The position numbers were made by a program, and so were the translations under genes. Below the pieces are notes generated by a model. It was not told the DNA's origin and made no database searches. It worked only from the letters and a program-made list of their open reading frames with translations. This document shows, piece by piece, positions 1-5,721 of a stretch of DNA of 8,103 bases. Numbering within the stretch: the stretch's first letter is position 1; every line of letters starts with the position of its first letter. The DNA comes from Chloroflexota bacterium (GTDB lineage: Bacteria > Chloroflexota > Limnocylindria > Limnocylindrales > CSP1-4), in the NCBI GenBank assembly GCA_021801545.1, contig JAJYXX010000402.1:1-8103 (forward strand). The letters are read 5' to 3'.

Positions 1-54
1 GCGCTCACCGCGGACGACGGCAGCTCGATCACGGTGGAGCTGGTCGCGAAGTGA
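1..54 (+). CDS. C-terminal end of an unidentified plus-strand gene (partial)
   Basis: Frame 1 is open from the window edge to a TGA at 52-54 and encodes 17 residues, ALTADDGSSITVELVAK. The alternating polar and hydrophobic ending (SSITVELVAK) looks like a final beta strand, and G or C dominates the third codon positions, as in a GC-rich coding region. No family can be named from so little. If real, it is the only plus-strand gene in the window and converges on the nucleotidyltransferase gene. The short open stretch could also be chance. Confidence 0.35.
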   Translation, partial: ALTADDGSSITVELVAK

Positions 55-182
55 TGGGCGGCCGAACGCAATCCGCGCGAGTCACCCGACGACGCAGGTC
101 ACGACGGCCGACGTGCTGGTGTGGCCCAGGGACGTGAGCTGCTGCTCGAGCGCGTCGAGCAGCCAGGGTCTCGCCGGCGAAT

Positions 183-251
183 TCACGCAGCTGCTGGTTT
201 CGACTGGAGCAGACCGCTGGCGGCAAGCTCGCTGAGCGTGGGATCGGGCAT
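183..251 (-). pseudogene. Possible truncated start of a HEPN-type partner gene
   Basis: One codon after the stop of the nucleotidyltransferase gene, in the same frame, an ATG opens a 22-residue reading frame: MPDPTLSELAASGLL and then QSKPAAA before a TGA. From my knowledge of the family, winged-helix/MNT nucleotidyltransferase genes are often followed directly by a HEPN-domain gene whose product starts with a similar 'Leu-x-x-Leu-x-x-x-Gly-x-Leu' helix. Here the frame stops almost at once. A different frame downstream (about 82-160) still reads like protein (RPWLLDALEQQLTSLGHTS), which would fit frameshift decay. The evidence is position, the start overlap and the short N-terminal pattern only. 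It could equally be a meaningless small frame. Confidence 0.3.
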
Positions 252-254
252 CGA

Positions 255-833
255 TCAGGTGGCCTCCGGTCGAAGCGTCAGCTGCACGCGCGGCCCCTCG
301 AGCACCGTCTCGATGAACAGATCGTGGTCTTTCCGGAGCTGCTCGAGCTCCGCTCGCTCGTACGTCGCGACGTTCACGTCGCGGCCGAGGTCGCGCCCGA
401 CGTCGGCCAGTCGCTCGGAGAGCAGCTCCTGATCGACCGAGCCGATGACGAAGAGGTCCAGATCGCTCGTCGCGCGCTCGTCGCCTCGGGCATACGACCC
501 GTACATGAATGCCTCCTCGGTCCCCGGCACGTCGGAGAGCACGTCCCGCAAGCGGGCCTCGACGCCGATCGTCTTCTGCACCAGTGTCCGGATCTCGGCG
601 GCAATCGGTGAGCGGTCGTCGACCCGGTAGCGTCGCGCCCGGCCGATCCGCTCGGAGGTGAGAATGCCCGTCTGCTCCAGCCGGTTCAGTTCCTGGCCGA
701 CAATCGTCGCTGAGCGGTTGAGCTCGCGGGCAAGCTCGCGTACGTGGCGCACGACCCCGGGCCGAGCGAAGAACCGCTGCAGGATCTGGCGACGGACCTC
801 TGATTCGCCGAACAGCGCGATGTCAGCCTTCAC
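255..833 (-). CDS. Winged-helix / MNT-type nucleotidyltransferase fusion protein
   Basis: The product has about 192 residues from the GTG at 833. A winged helix-turn-helix comes first (about residues 8-75; recognition region 'VRELARELNRSATIVGQELNRL'-like, wing 'RIGRARRYRV'). After a helical linker comes a minimal nucleotidyltransferase (MNT) domain with GSYARG at about 112-117 and SDLDLFV at about 123-129. These give the Gly-Ser motif and two metal-binding aspartates (D124, D126). The usual third carboxylate, in the strand 'DVNVATY', appears to be Asn (N154). Known relatives act in MNT/HEPN toxin-antitoxin pairs, where the MNT protein nucleotidylates or binds its HEPN partner; the DNA-binding domain suggests autoregulation. 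I chose GTG 833 over TTG 863 because 863 lies inside a good promoter spacer and because homologues as I recall them start near 'VKADIALFG'. An intact HEPN partner is not present. The fold is certain; the partner and substrate are inferred. Confidence 0.85.
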   Translation of the reverse strand: MKADIALFGESEVRRQILQRFFARPGVVRHVRELARELNRSATIVGQELNRLEQTGILTSERIGRARRYRVDDRSPIAAEIRTLVQKTIGVEARLRDVLSDVPGTEEAFMYGSYARGDERATSDLDLFVIGSVDQELLSERLADVGRDLGRDVNVATYERAELEQLRKDHDLFIETVLEGPRVQLTLRPEAT

Positions 834-840
834 GCGGACA

Positions 841-870
841 TTTGTAAACCCACCGGCGTACAAGAGTCAA
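841..870 (-). promoter_or_regulatory. Sigma70-like promoter of the nucleotidyltransferase gene, apparently leaderless
   Basis: Read on the minus strand, TTGACT (870-865) is followed by an 18-base spacer and TACAAA (846-841). The -35 box matches TTGACA at five of six bases and the -10 matches TATAAT at four of six. A start of transcription 6-7 bases past the -10 falls at about 834, next to the GTG at 833, so the mRNA would have almost no leader. The alternative TTG start at 863 would lie inside the spacer. It is one of few AT-rich islands in the window, which adds weight. Confidence 0.6.
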
Positions 871-873
871 CGG

Positions 874-905
874 CCCCGCAGGGAACAGTGCCCCGCAGGG
901 AACAG
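874..905. repeat. 15-bp direct duplication with 17-bp period
   Basis: CCCCGCAGGGAACAG occurs at 874-888 and again at 891-905, separated by TG. It sits immediately upstream of the -35 box of the nucleotidyltransferase promoter, where a tandem operator could lie. Given the winged helix in the gene product, autoregulatory binding is possible, but no dyad symmetry beyond the tandem copy is visible. It may simply be another small tandem repeat of this repeat-rich region. Confidence 0.6.
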
Positions 906-970
906 CCGGCGCGCGGAGATGGTGCGCCGCCGCTCGTTCGGGCCTGCGCCCTGCAGGTCGGGCGCCGGGC

Positions 971-1123
971 GTTCTGGCCAGCAGGACAAACCGGCGCGAT
1001 GGCCCGGGTCCGGCGCCGGGCGTTCTGCCGGGAGGGACAAACCGCCCGAGCCGCCCGAGCCTGGCACCCGATGTTCTGCCGGGAGGGACAAACCGCCCGA
1101 ACGACCGGTCACGCGGACCGTCC
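971..1123 (+). repeat. Three 51-bp units, each headed by the 23-bp hairpin element (copies A-C)
   Basis: Hairpin-element heads start at 971, 1022 and 1073, exactly 51 bp apart. Each head is 23 bp: the GTTCTG arm, five variable bases, the opposite arm (CAGGAC in A, AGGGAC in B and C) and the tail AAACCG. B and C share 28 identical bases; the remaining 23 bases of each unit differ. Copy A has the loop GCCAG and pairs well (one T-G wobble). B and C have the loop CCGGG and pair poorly. The units lie between the subtilase 3' end and the nucleotidyltransferase promoter. The open frames through them are low-complexity and differ from any protein I know. Confidence 0.8.
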
Positions 1124-1149
1124 GTGGTACCGATCAGGCCCGCGACCGG

Positions 1150-1172
1150 CGATTGGTTCTTCGCTCCAGAAC
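1150..1172 (-). repeat. Diverged, inverted copy of the 23-bp hairpin element (copy D)
   Basis: On the minus strand this reads GTTCTG, loop GAGCG, AAGAAC, tail CAATCG. It has the same 6-5-6-6 layout as the other copies, the GTTCT/AGAAC arms pair perfectly, and the tail matches AAACCG at four of six positions. It sits just left of the 21-bp array that follows the subtilase gene. The strand choice rests on the tail match only. Confidence 0.5.
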
Positions 1173-1180
1173 AGCCTGCC

Positions 1181-1264
1181 CGGCGGACGCACGAACCCGC
1201 CCGGCGGACGCACGAACCCGCCCGGCGGACGCACGAACCCGCCCGGCGGACGCACGAACCCGCC
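1181..1264. repeat. 21-bp tandem array, four identical copies, at the subtilase 3' end
   Basis: The 21-bp unit starts CGGCGGACGCACGAACC and recurs at 1181, 1202, 1223 and 1244, with a partial fifth unit at 1265. It begins 11 bases after the subtilase stop codon. In the subtilase transcript each unit can form a GGCGG/CCGCC stem with a 10-base loop, so the array may stall or end transcription or protect the 3' end; there is no U-tract. The period is a multiple of three, so several frames stay open through it (a Gly-Gly-Phe-Val-Arg-Pro-Pro repeat on the minus strand). I take these as spurious. Confidence 0.9.
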
Positions 1265-1275
1265 CGGCGCTCCGC

Positions 1276-4200
1276 CTATCGAATCCGAAGGTAGGCCGTC
1301 CCAGCGCTGGCGGTCGACGAGCTCGCCGCGTCGTAGAGGACGAGGATCCGGCTCGTCGCGGCGACGCCGGTCGGGTAGGCGTACGTCGTTGTGCCGGTGA
1401 GCGCCGCGGCGCTCGACCAGCTCGCCCCGCCGGTTGACGACTGGCGGTACCAGACCCTGGCCCGCGTGCATGCGCTCGTCGTGCACTGGGCGTAGGCGAC
1501 CCGGACGACCGCGCCTTTCATCGTCACCGCCGGCTCGAACGCGGCGAGGGTCGTGGTGGCGGAGACGAGCCGGCGGATCTGCCAGGTGGCGCCGCCGTCG
1601 GTGGAGCGACGAACGTAGGCGAGGGTCGGCCGACCGGACGACGGACGGGCCGCGTAGGCCACCGCGACGCCGCTCCCGTAGGCAGAGAGCCACGGCCGGG
1701 AGTAGCCGTCGGCGGCCGAGTCGACGACCTGGACCGGGAGCCAGCTCGCCCCCGCGTCGGCGGTCCGGCGAACGAGGATCCGCGTCGGACCCGACGCCCA
1801 GGCGACGTAGCCGCGCCCCCCGGAGCCGAGGGCGACCGAGGGCAGCGCGTCGAGGTCGGCGAGGTTCCGGAACGGCGTCAGGGTCGTCCGGCCGATCGCC
1901 CGCGGCGAGGCGAACGTCGCCCCGCCGTCCGGGCTGGCGGCCGCGTAGACCCGGCCGCTGAGCGTGTCCGTCCAGGCGACGAGGACGTGGCCGGCGGTGT
2001 CGGCGCCGAGGGCGGGGTTGCCGGCCCGGCCGTCAGGTGGTGAGAGCGCGCGCGGTGCGGTCCAGCTGAGGCCGCCGTCGGTGCTGGTGCGATAGCTGAG
2101 GGTGACCGGCCCGCTGCCGCCGAGGTCGCCCTCGAGCCAGGCGACGTGGACGGCCGACCCCGCGCTCGCCACCGCGGCGTAGCCGGCCTGGACACCGGCC
2201 GTCGAGAGCTGGACGCCCGCCTCGAACGTCGCGCCGCCGTCGGTGGAGCGCCGGTAGACGACCGCGTCACCGGCCACCGTGCGCTCACCGAAGACGATGT
2301 GGACGCCGGTCGTGCTCGAGGTCGCGAGGCCACGCCAGGTGATCGCCGTGCCCGGGCTCGAGAGTGCCTTCAGGCCGGGCGGGGGCGGGCCGGGCGGTGG
2401 CGGCGGTGGCGGTGGCGGGGTCCCGGGGGCCGGTCCGAGGGCGAGCCGCCCCCAGCCGAACGTGCTGTTCGGGACCGGCGTCCCGAGCGCCACGGTGTGG
2501 GTGCGCAGCGCGGCGGCGAGCTGCGCCGGGCTGAGTGTCGGGTCCGCCTGGAGGAGGAGCGCGGCGGCGCCGCTGACGTACGGGGCGGACTGGCTCGTGC
2601 CGCAGAACTGCGGGAGCGTGGTCGTGGCCGTGCAGTCGACCGCGACGAGGTCGGGCTTCGTCCGTCCGTCGACCGTCGGCCCGCGCGAGCTGTACGGCTC
2701 GATCGTGTCGGGCGTCGCGACGTTCACCGCGCCGACGGTCACCAGCCCGGGGTTCGTGCTGTCGGCCGGGGAGGGGAGCGTCCCGGCCGGGACCTGGTAG
2801 GTGAGCCCGTCGGCCTGGCCCTCGACAAGGAGCTGGATCGGGCCGACCGGGTTGCCCGCGATCTGCGCGATCTGGATGTCGTACGAGCCCGATGTGGGCG
2901 CGGTGAAGGTGAGGCGCTCGACCGGGTCGCCGGAGCCTGCCTGGACATCGGTCGAGCTCGCGATCGGGCTGGTCGCACCGGCCGGGAACAGGTAGAGGTC
3001 GTAGTCGTTCGCCGAGGCGCCCCAGCGGTCCGGCCAGCGGATCGCGACAACGACGGTCTGGCCGGCGGCGAGGGTGAACGAGTTCGTCTCATCGGTGCCC
3101 GAGAACTCCAGCCAGCCGTTGGCATTCGCGTCGGTCCAGGGCCCGCTCCAGCCGAGCTCGGCGGAGTTTCCGGCCGAGTTCACCCAGAGCGCGCCGCCCG
3201 TGACGGCCGCGTCGACCGCCGCGTAGTACGTGTCGGGGTGAGGGCTCGTGCCGTCGCCCGGTCCCTCGAAGACGGCGCTCGCCCCGAGCGAGGCGTTGAT
3301 GATCCGGACGCCGGCCCCGGTCATCCAGGCGATCGTCTGGCGCTCGTCGAGGAACGAGATCGGGTTGGCGATGTAGAGGATGGCGTCGGGCGCCGTGTCG
3401 GCGATCGTCTCGGCGACCGCGGTGCCGTGGGTCTCGCCGTTCGCCTCGCAGGCCGCGAGGCTCGAGCTGAACGTTCCGATATCGGAGTAACAGCGCGCCT
3501 GGACGCCGCCCGGGAACTCCGTCGCGAGGCGGTCGGAGATGCCGGTGAAGCCGACGTCGATGATCCCGATCCGGATACCGGTGCCGGTGTAGCCGGCCTG
3601 CTGCCAGGCATCGGCACCGTGGGTCACGACGCCGGCACCGGTCAGGCCGTGGGCGAGGGGACGACGGATCGGGTCGACACGCCGGACGCCGGGGGTGGCG
3701 GCGAGGGCGTCGAGGGCGGCGATCGGGAGGCGGGCCTCGATGAGGGCGCTGGCGGGGTCGGCCTGGAGCCGACCGGCGGCCAGCCCGCGAAGGGCGGCCG
3801 TCACCGTGGCGAGGTCGGCGGCGGTCGCGAGCCCGATCGAGACGGCGATCTCGGGTCCGTTTGGGCCGGTGCGCGTGAGCAGGCCGGCCGTGGCGGCGGC
3901 GGTGGCGGCGGCGGGGACGGCGGCCCACGCAAGCGGTCGTTGCGCCTGACGCTTCGCGGCGCGGGCGATCTCGGCCAGGCCAGACGACAATGCCGCCGGG
4001 TGCGGGTCTCGCATGGGGATCGGGCGAGCCGGTGTGGGTGCGCGAGCAGGTCGGGCGGTCGGGTTCGGCTGGGCGGGCGGGCTCGGCTGGGTGGGCGAGC
4101 TCGGCTGGGCGGTCGGGCTCGGCTGGGTGGGCGAGCTCGGCTGGGTGGGCGAGCTCGGCTGGGTGGGCGCCCAATCGCCCGCGAGCGTCCGGCCTTCGGC

Positions 4201-4377
4201 GGGCGTCGGCCCCAGCGTGGTCCCCAGCGCGAGAAGCAGGCCCAGGACGACCGCCGCGCGCCGGGTCGGCTGTCCGGTGACGGGACGTGGCGGCCGAGCG
4301 TTCGATCGGGCGCGATCGTCTGATCGGGCGCGATCGTCTGATCGGGTGCGAGCGTCTGATCGGGTGCGACGGGCCAT
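1276..4377 (-). CDS. Secreted subtilisin-like (S8) protease with C-terminal Asp-box repeats
   Basis: 1033 residues. A charged N-terminal segment (1-40) precedes a hydrophobic export signal (about 39-61; the RRAAVV start could be Tat or Sec). Next come a Pro/Thr/Ser/Gln-rich linker (69-120) and a propeptide-like region (about 170-240) ending in a 'LDALAATPGVRRVDP' pattern. The S8 domain covers about 244-645: catalytic Asp274 in GIIDVG, His317 in ETHGTAVAE, oxyanion Asn404 in NSAGNSA and Ser595 in CGTSQSAP. A beta-rich segment (about 412-524, PPC-like) interrupts the catalytic domain. After a polyproline linker (654-667), six Asp-box motifs (at about 711, 765, 815, 872, 925 and 980; type STDGGATW) suggest a sialidase-like beta-propeller for binding, not a glycosidase site. 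It should act outside the cell as a protease; the substrate is unknown. The ATG at 4377 has GGAGGA just upstream. The regulator gene 58 bases upstream is probably cotranscribed at least in part. Confidence 0.93.
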   Translation of the reverse strand: MARRTRSDARTRSDDRARSDDRARSNARPPRPVTGQPTRRAAVVLGLLLALGTTLGPTPAEGRTLAGDWAPTQPSSPTQPSSPTQPSPTAQPSSPTQPSPPAQPNPTARPARAPTPARPIPMRDPHPAALSSGLAEIARAAKRQAQRPLAWAAVPAAATAAATAGLLTRTGPNGPEIAVSIGLATAADLATVTAALRGLAAGRLQADPASALIEARLPIAALDALAATPGVRRVDPIRRPLAHGLTGAGVVTHGADAWQQAGYTGTGIRIGIIDVGFTGISDRLATEFPGGVQARCYSDIGTFSSSLAACEANGETHGTAVAETIADTAPDAILYIANPISFLDERQTIAWMTGAGVRIINASLGASAVFEGPGDGTSPHPDTYYAAVDAAVTGGALWVNSAGNSAELGWSGPWTDANANGWLEFSGTDETNSFTLAAGQTVVVAIRWPDRWGASANDYDLYLFPAGATSPIASSTDVQAGSGDPVERLTFTAPTSGSYDIQIAQIAGNPVGPIQLLVEGQADGLTYQVPAGTLPSPADSTNPGLVTVGAVNVATPDTIEPYSSRGPTVDGRTKPDLVAVDCTATTTLPQFCGTSQSAPYVSGAAALLLQADPTLSPAQLAAALRTHTVALGTPVPNSTFGWGRLALGPAPGTPPPPPPPPPGPPPPGLKALSSPGTAITWRGLATSSTTGVHIVFGERTVAGDAVVYRRSTDGGATFEAGVQLSTAGVQAGYAAVASAGSAVHVAWLEGDLGGSGPVTLSYRTSTDGGLSWTAPRALSPPDGRAGNPALGADTAGHVLVAWTDTLSGRVYAAASPDGGATFASPRAIGRTTLTPFRNLADLDALPSVALGSGGRGYVAWASGPTRILVRRTADAGASWLPVQVVDSAADGYSRPWLSAYGSGVAVAYAARPSSGRPTLAYVRRSTDGGATWQIRRLVSATTTLAAFEPAVTMKGAVVRVAYAQCTTSACTRARVWYRQSSTGGASWSSAAALTGTTTYAYPTGVAATSRILVLYDAASSSTASAGTAYLRIR
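4060..4172. repeat. 18-bp coding repeat for the Pro-rich linker of the subtilase
   Basis: The motif TCGGCTGGG recurs every 18 bases at 4065, 4083, 4101, 4119, 4137 and 4155. On the coding (minus) strand each unit gives a six-residue block close to Pro-Thr-Gln-Pro-Ser-Ser. The array lies between the signal peptide and the propeptide-like region, so copy-number change would lengthen or shorten a flexible, probably surface-exposed or wall-spanning linker without breaking the frame. Confidence 0.85.
4303..4374. repeat. 18-bp coding repeat in the subtilase N-terminus, four copies
   Basis: Four 18-bp units related to TGATCGGGCGCGATCGTC begin at 4303, 4321, 4339 and 4357 and run up to the start codon. 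They encode the Arg-Ser-Asp-Asp-Arg-Ala type repeats before the hydrophobic signal core. Such a long charged n-region is unusual for an exported protein. The frame, the ATG at its edge and the ribosome binding site still favour the 4377 start; no other ATG occurs before the signal core. Confidence 0.8.
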
Positions 4378-4380
4378 CGG

Positions 4381-4386
4381 TCCTCC
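4381..4386 (-). promoter_or_regulatory. Ribosome binding site of the subtilase gene
   Basis: GGAGGA on the minus strand ends three bases before the ATG at 4377 (about five from the GGAGG core's centre of pairing). The spacing is short but usable. It fixes the start upstream of the 18-bp repeats. Confidence 0.6.
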
Positions 4387-4419
4387 GGCGCGCCGGGCCC
4401 TGGCCCCGGCACCGGACCG

Positions 4420-4425
4420 AGTATA
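4420..4425 (-). promoter_or_regulatory. Candidate -10 element for the subtilase gene
   Basis: TATACT on the minus strand (five of six bases of TATAAT) lies in the 58-base gap between the regulator and the subtilase. It would start transcription at about 4413 and give a leader of roughly 35 bases that holds the GGAGGA site. No convincing -35 box is present 16-18 bases upstream (GCGGGA at 17), and the -35 position falls in the end of the regulator gene. An activator-dependent or internal operon promoter is possible. Confidence 0.4.
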
Positions 4426-4435
4426 GGTCGCCGGC

Positions 4436-5236
4436 TCAGCCCTCCCGCGATCCCCCGAGAGTCCCCCCGGCGGCCAGCCAAAGGAGTCCGTCGCCCGGCC
4501 ATGCGCCGTTCGGTGCCTCCAGCGCGGCTCGGAGGTCGGCCGACCGGGTCGGGAACGCGGCGCGGATCGTCTCCGGATGGGCGCGCACCAGGGAGCGGTG
4601 GTGCCGGGTTGGTGGCAGGACGAGGACCGCGTGAACGCGGGTGCCGGGTCGAACGGTCGGTCGCACGGTCTCGCGCTTGTCGTGCACCTCGCGCACGATC
4701 TCCTCGAGCCGTCGAACGCGCGATTCGACTTCGCACAGGACGAGATCGGCGCCGCGCTCGAGGCGGATGTCGGTCGAGCGCCGGCCAGGGCCGGGCACCG
4801 GGGCCTCGACGGTCGCCTGCCATCGACGGTCGCGCAGGGCGAGGAGGGCCTCGACGAGACGGGCGTGGGCGGCGTCCCGGATGAGCGGATCGCCGTCCGC
4901 GTAGATCACAAGCTTGAGGGTCGCACCGAGCAGGGAGGCGGCACGGGCCCGGATCCGGAGCCCGACCTCTTGGTCGCCGGCCTCGAGCCGGCAGACAACC
5001 GAGCGCGCGACCCCGATCGACCGGGCGATCGCCGCCTGGCTCACGCCCGCGCGGAGTCGCAACTCGTGGAACTCCTCCCCGAACTGGTTGCACGTGCGAC
5101 GGAGGTCGCGGTCTCCGTCGCGAATCGCGTTCCGTTTCCTGGTCGCGGGCTGGTTCCGGGCTGTCTGGGTGGCCGCGTCGCGGTCGCTGCCGTGGGTCGC
5201 GTTCCGTTCGTTCGAGCGCTCAATGCCAGCAGCCAT
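4436..5236 (-). CDS. XRE-type helix-turn-helix protein with PD-(D/E)XK nuclease-like C-terminal domain
   Basis: 266 residues. A polar, probably disordered N-terminus (1-50) leads into an XRE helix-turn-helix (about 53-105: FGEEFHELRLRAGVSQAAIA, then SIGVARSVVCRLEAGDQ). The remainder resembles a family I recall from high-GC Chloroflexota and Actinobacteria, in which the HTH is joined to a restriction-endonuclease-like fold. D156 (TDIRL) and E169-x-E171 (LVLCEVESRVRRLEEI) match the core Asp and Glu-x-Glu/Lys positions. They are followed by a strand 'VHAVLVLPPTRHHR' and a C-terminal 'AFPTRSADLRAALE'. Lysine is absent at the last catalytic position (Glu-x-Glu), so nuclease activity is doubtful and the domain may serve in ligand or DNA binding. 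The start at 5236 is supported by GAGGAGA four bases upstream. It precedes the subtilase on the same strand by 58 bases and may regulate it or itself; the target is unknown. Confidence 0.85.
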   Translation of the reverse strand: MAAGIERSNERNATHGSDRDAATQTARNQPATRKRNAIRDGDRDLRRTCNQFGEEFHELRLRAGVSQAAIARSIGVARSVVCRLEAGDQEVGLRIRARAASLLGATLKLVIYADGDPLIRDAAHARLVEALLALRDRRWQATVEAPVPGPGRRSTDIRLERGADLVLCEVESRVRRLEEIVREVHDKRETVRPTVRPGTRVHAVLVLPPTRHHRSLVRAHPETIRAAFPTRSADLRAALEAPNGAWPGDGLLWLAAGGTLGGSREG

Positions 5237-5240
5237 CGGG

Positions 5241-5247
5241 TCTCCTC
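5241..5247 (-). promoter_or_regulatory. Ribosome binding site of the XRE-type regulator
   Basis: GAGGAGA on the minus strand, four bases before the ATG at 5236. It is the best Shine-Dalgarno match in the window and sets the start of a protein whose first 50 residues are otherwise unconserved-looking. Confidence 0.7.
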
Positions 5248-5260
5248 GGGCCGGTTGGGC

Positions 5261-5312
5261 GGGCTCGGGCTCGGGCTCGGGCTCGGGCGGGCTCGGGCTC
5301 GGGCTCGGGCTC
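5261..5312. repeat. GGGCTC hexanucleotide microsatellite in the regulator leader
   Basis: Two blocks of four perfect GGGCTC units (5261-5284 and 5289-5312), separated by GGGC, with looser copies up to about 5329. It lies 25 bases upstream of the regulator start codon. It leaves no recognisable promoter between the 72-bp array and the gene. A change in unit number would alter promoter-to-gene spacing or leader length. Confidence 0.85.
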
Positions 5313-5352
5313 GGGCGGTTCGGGCTCGGCGGCCCGGCGGATCCCGGCCGTT

Positions 5353-5591
5353 GTCCTGCGTATCAGAACAAACCGGGCTTGTCCGGCGCTTACCGGGTGG
5401 CGGGCCGTCCCGTCTGAGCGACCCGTTCTGCGTATCAGAACAAACCGGGCGTGTCCGGCGCTTACCGGGTGGCGGGCCGTCCCGTCTGAGCGACCCGTTC
5501 TGCGTATCAGAACAAACCGGGCGTGTCCGGCGCTTACCGGGTGGCGGGCCGTCCCGTCTGAGCGACCCGTTCTGCGGAGCAGGACAATGGC
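5353..5591 (+). repeat. 72-bp tandem array (three units plus a fourth head) with hairpin elements E-H
   Basis: Units run 5353-5424, 5425-5496 and 5497-5568. The second and third are identical, and the first differs from them at two positions. Each starts with the 23-bp hairpin element, loop CGTAT, perfect GTTCTG/CAGAAC arms (GTCCTG in the first) and tail AAACCG. A fourth head at 5569-5591 has a new loop (CGGAG), arm CAGGAC and tail AATGGC, after which the similarity ends. The remaining 49 bp of the unit carry the segments GCGCTTACCGGGTGG and CCGTCCCGTCTGAGCG. Near-identity points to recent expansion. All frames through it are repetitive and I call none of them coding. Bases 5592-5666 beyond it hold nothing I recognise. 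Confidence 0.9.
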
Positions 5592-5666
5592 CGCAAGTCG
5601 TCGCGAAGTTGGGGCGCGCGGAGCCTCTGGGCATGCGACGTCCCGTGCCGATTCACGGCGCAGGGG

Positions 5667-5713
5667 CCGTTTGTCCTGCTGAGCAGAACCGGCCCCTGAG
5701 AGAGGGGCAGAAC
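5667..5713 (-). repeat. 47-bp repeat, left copy, with hairpin element I
   Basis: On the minus strand the right end begins with GTTCTGCCCC and the left part holds hairpin element I: GTTCTG, loop CTCAG, CAGGAC, tail AAACGG (5689-5667). A second stem, GCCCCT/AGGGGC, lies between the two GTTCTG sequences. It matches 5823-5869 over 47 bp, 156 bp away in direct orientation, and the pair brackets the 21-bp array. Orientation is opposite to the 72-bp units. Confidence 0.75.
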
Positions 5714-5721
5714 GGGTCCTC

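Noticed and set aside
867..1112. 81-codon minus-strand frame with GGLSLPAE repeats upstream of the nucleotidyltransferase
   Set aside because: The repeated peptide is simply the hairpin element translated. It has no ribosome binding site and overlaps the promoter region.
971..1123. Repeat-spacer pattern that looks like a mini CRISPR (28-bp shared head, 23-bp differing tails)
   Set aside because: Only three units with one diverged head, spacers too short, no cas genes, and the same head elsewhere is followed by identical 49-bp tails. It fits a hairpin-headed tandem repeat better.
2600..2613. Perfect palindrome CCGCAG-AA-CTGCGG
   Set aside because: It encodes the conserved residues just before the catalytic Ser of the subtilase and is isolated; chance is likely in GC-rich coding DNA.
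2146..4323. Plus-strand open frame of 725 codons opposite the subtilase
   Set aside because: It is a product of GC-rich antisense sequence: Arg/Gly/Asp-rich, no recognisable domain, and fully opposite a gene with an intact catalytic triad.
3801..5093. Minus-strand open frame of 430 codons spanning the regulator and the start of the subtilase
   Set aside because: Arg/Pro-rich shadow in another frame of two well-supported genes, crossing their boundary without any domain.
5594..5666. Possible small gene or RNA in the unique stretch between the repeat arrays
   Set aside because: No start with a ribosome binding site, no promoter and no clear fold. I see nothing to support a feature here.
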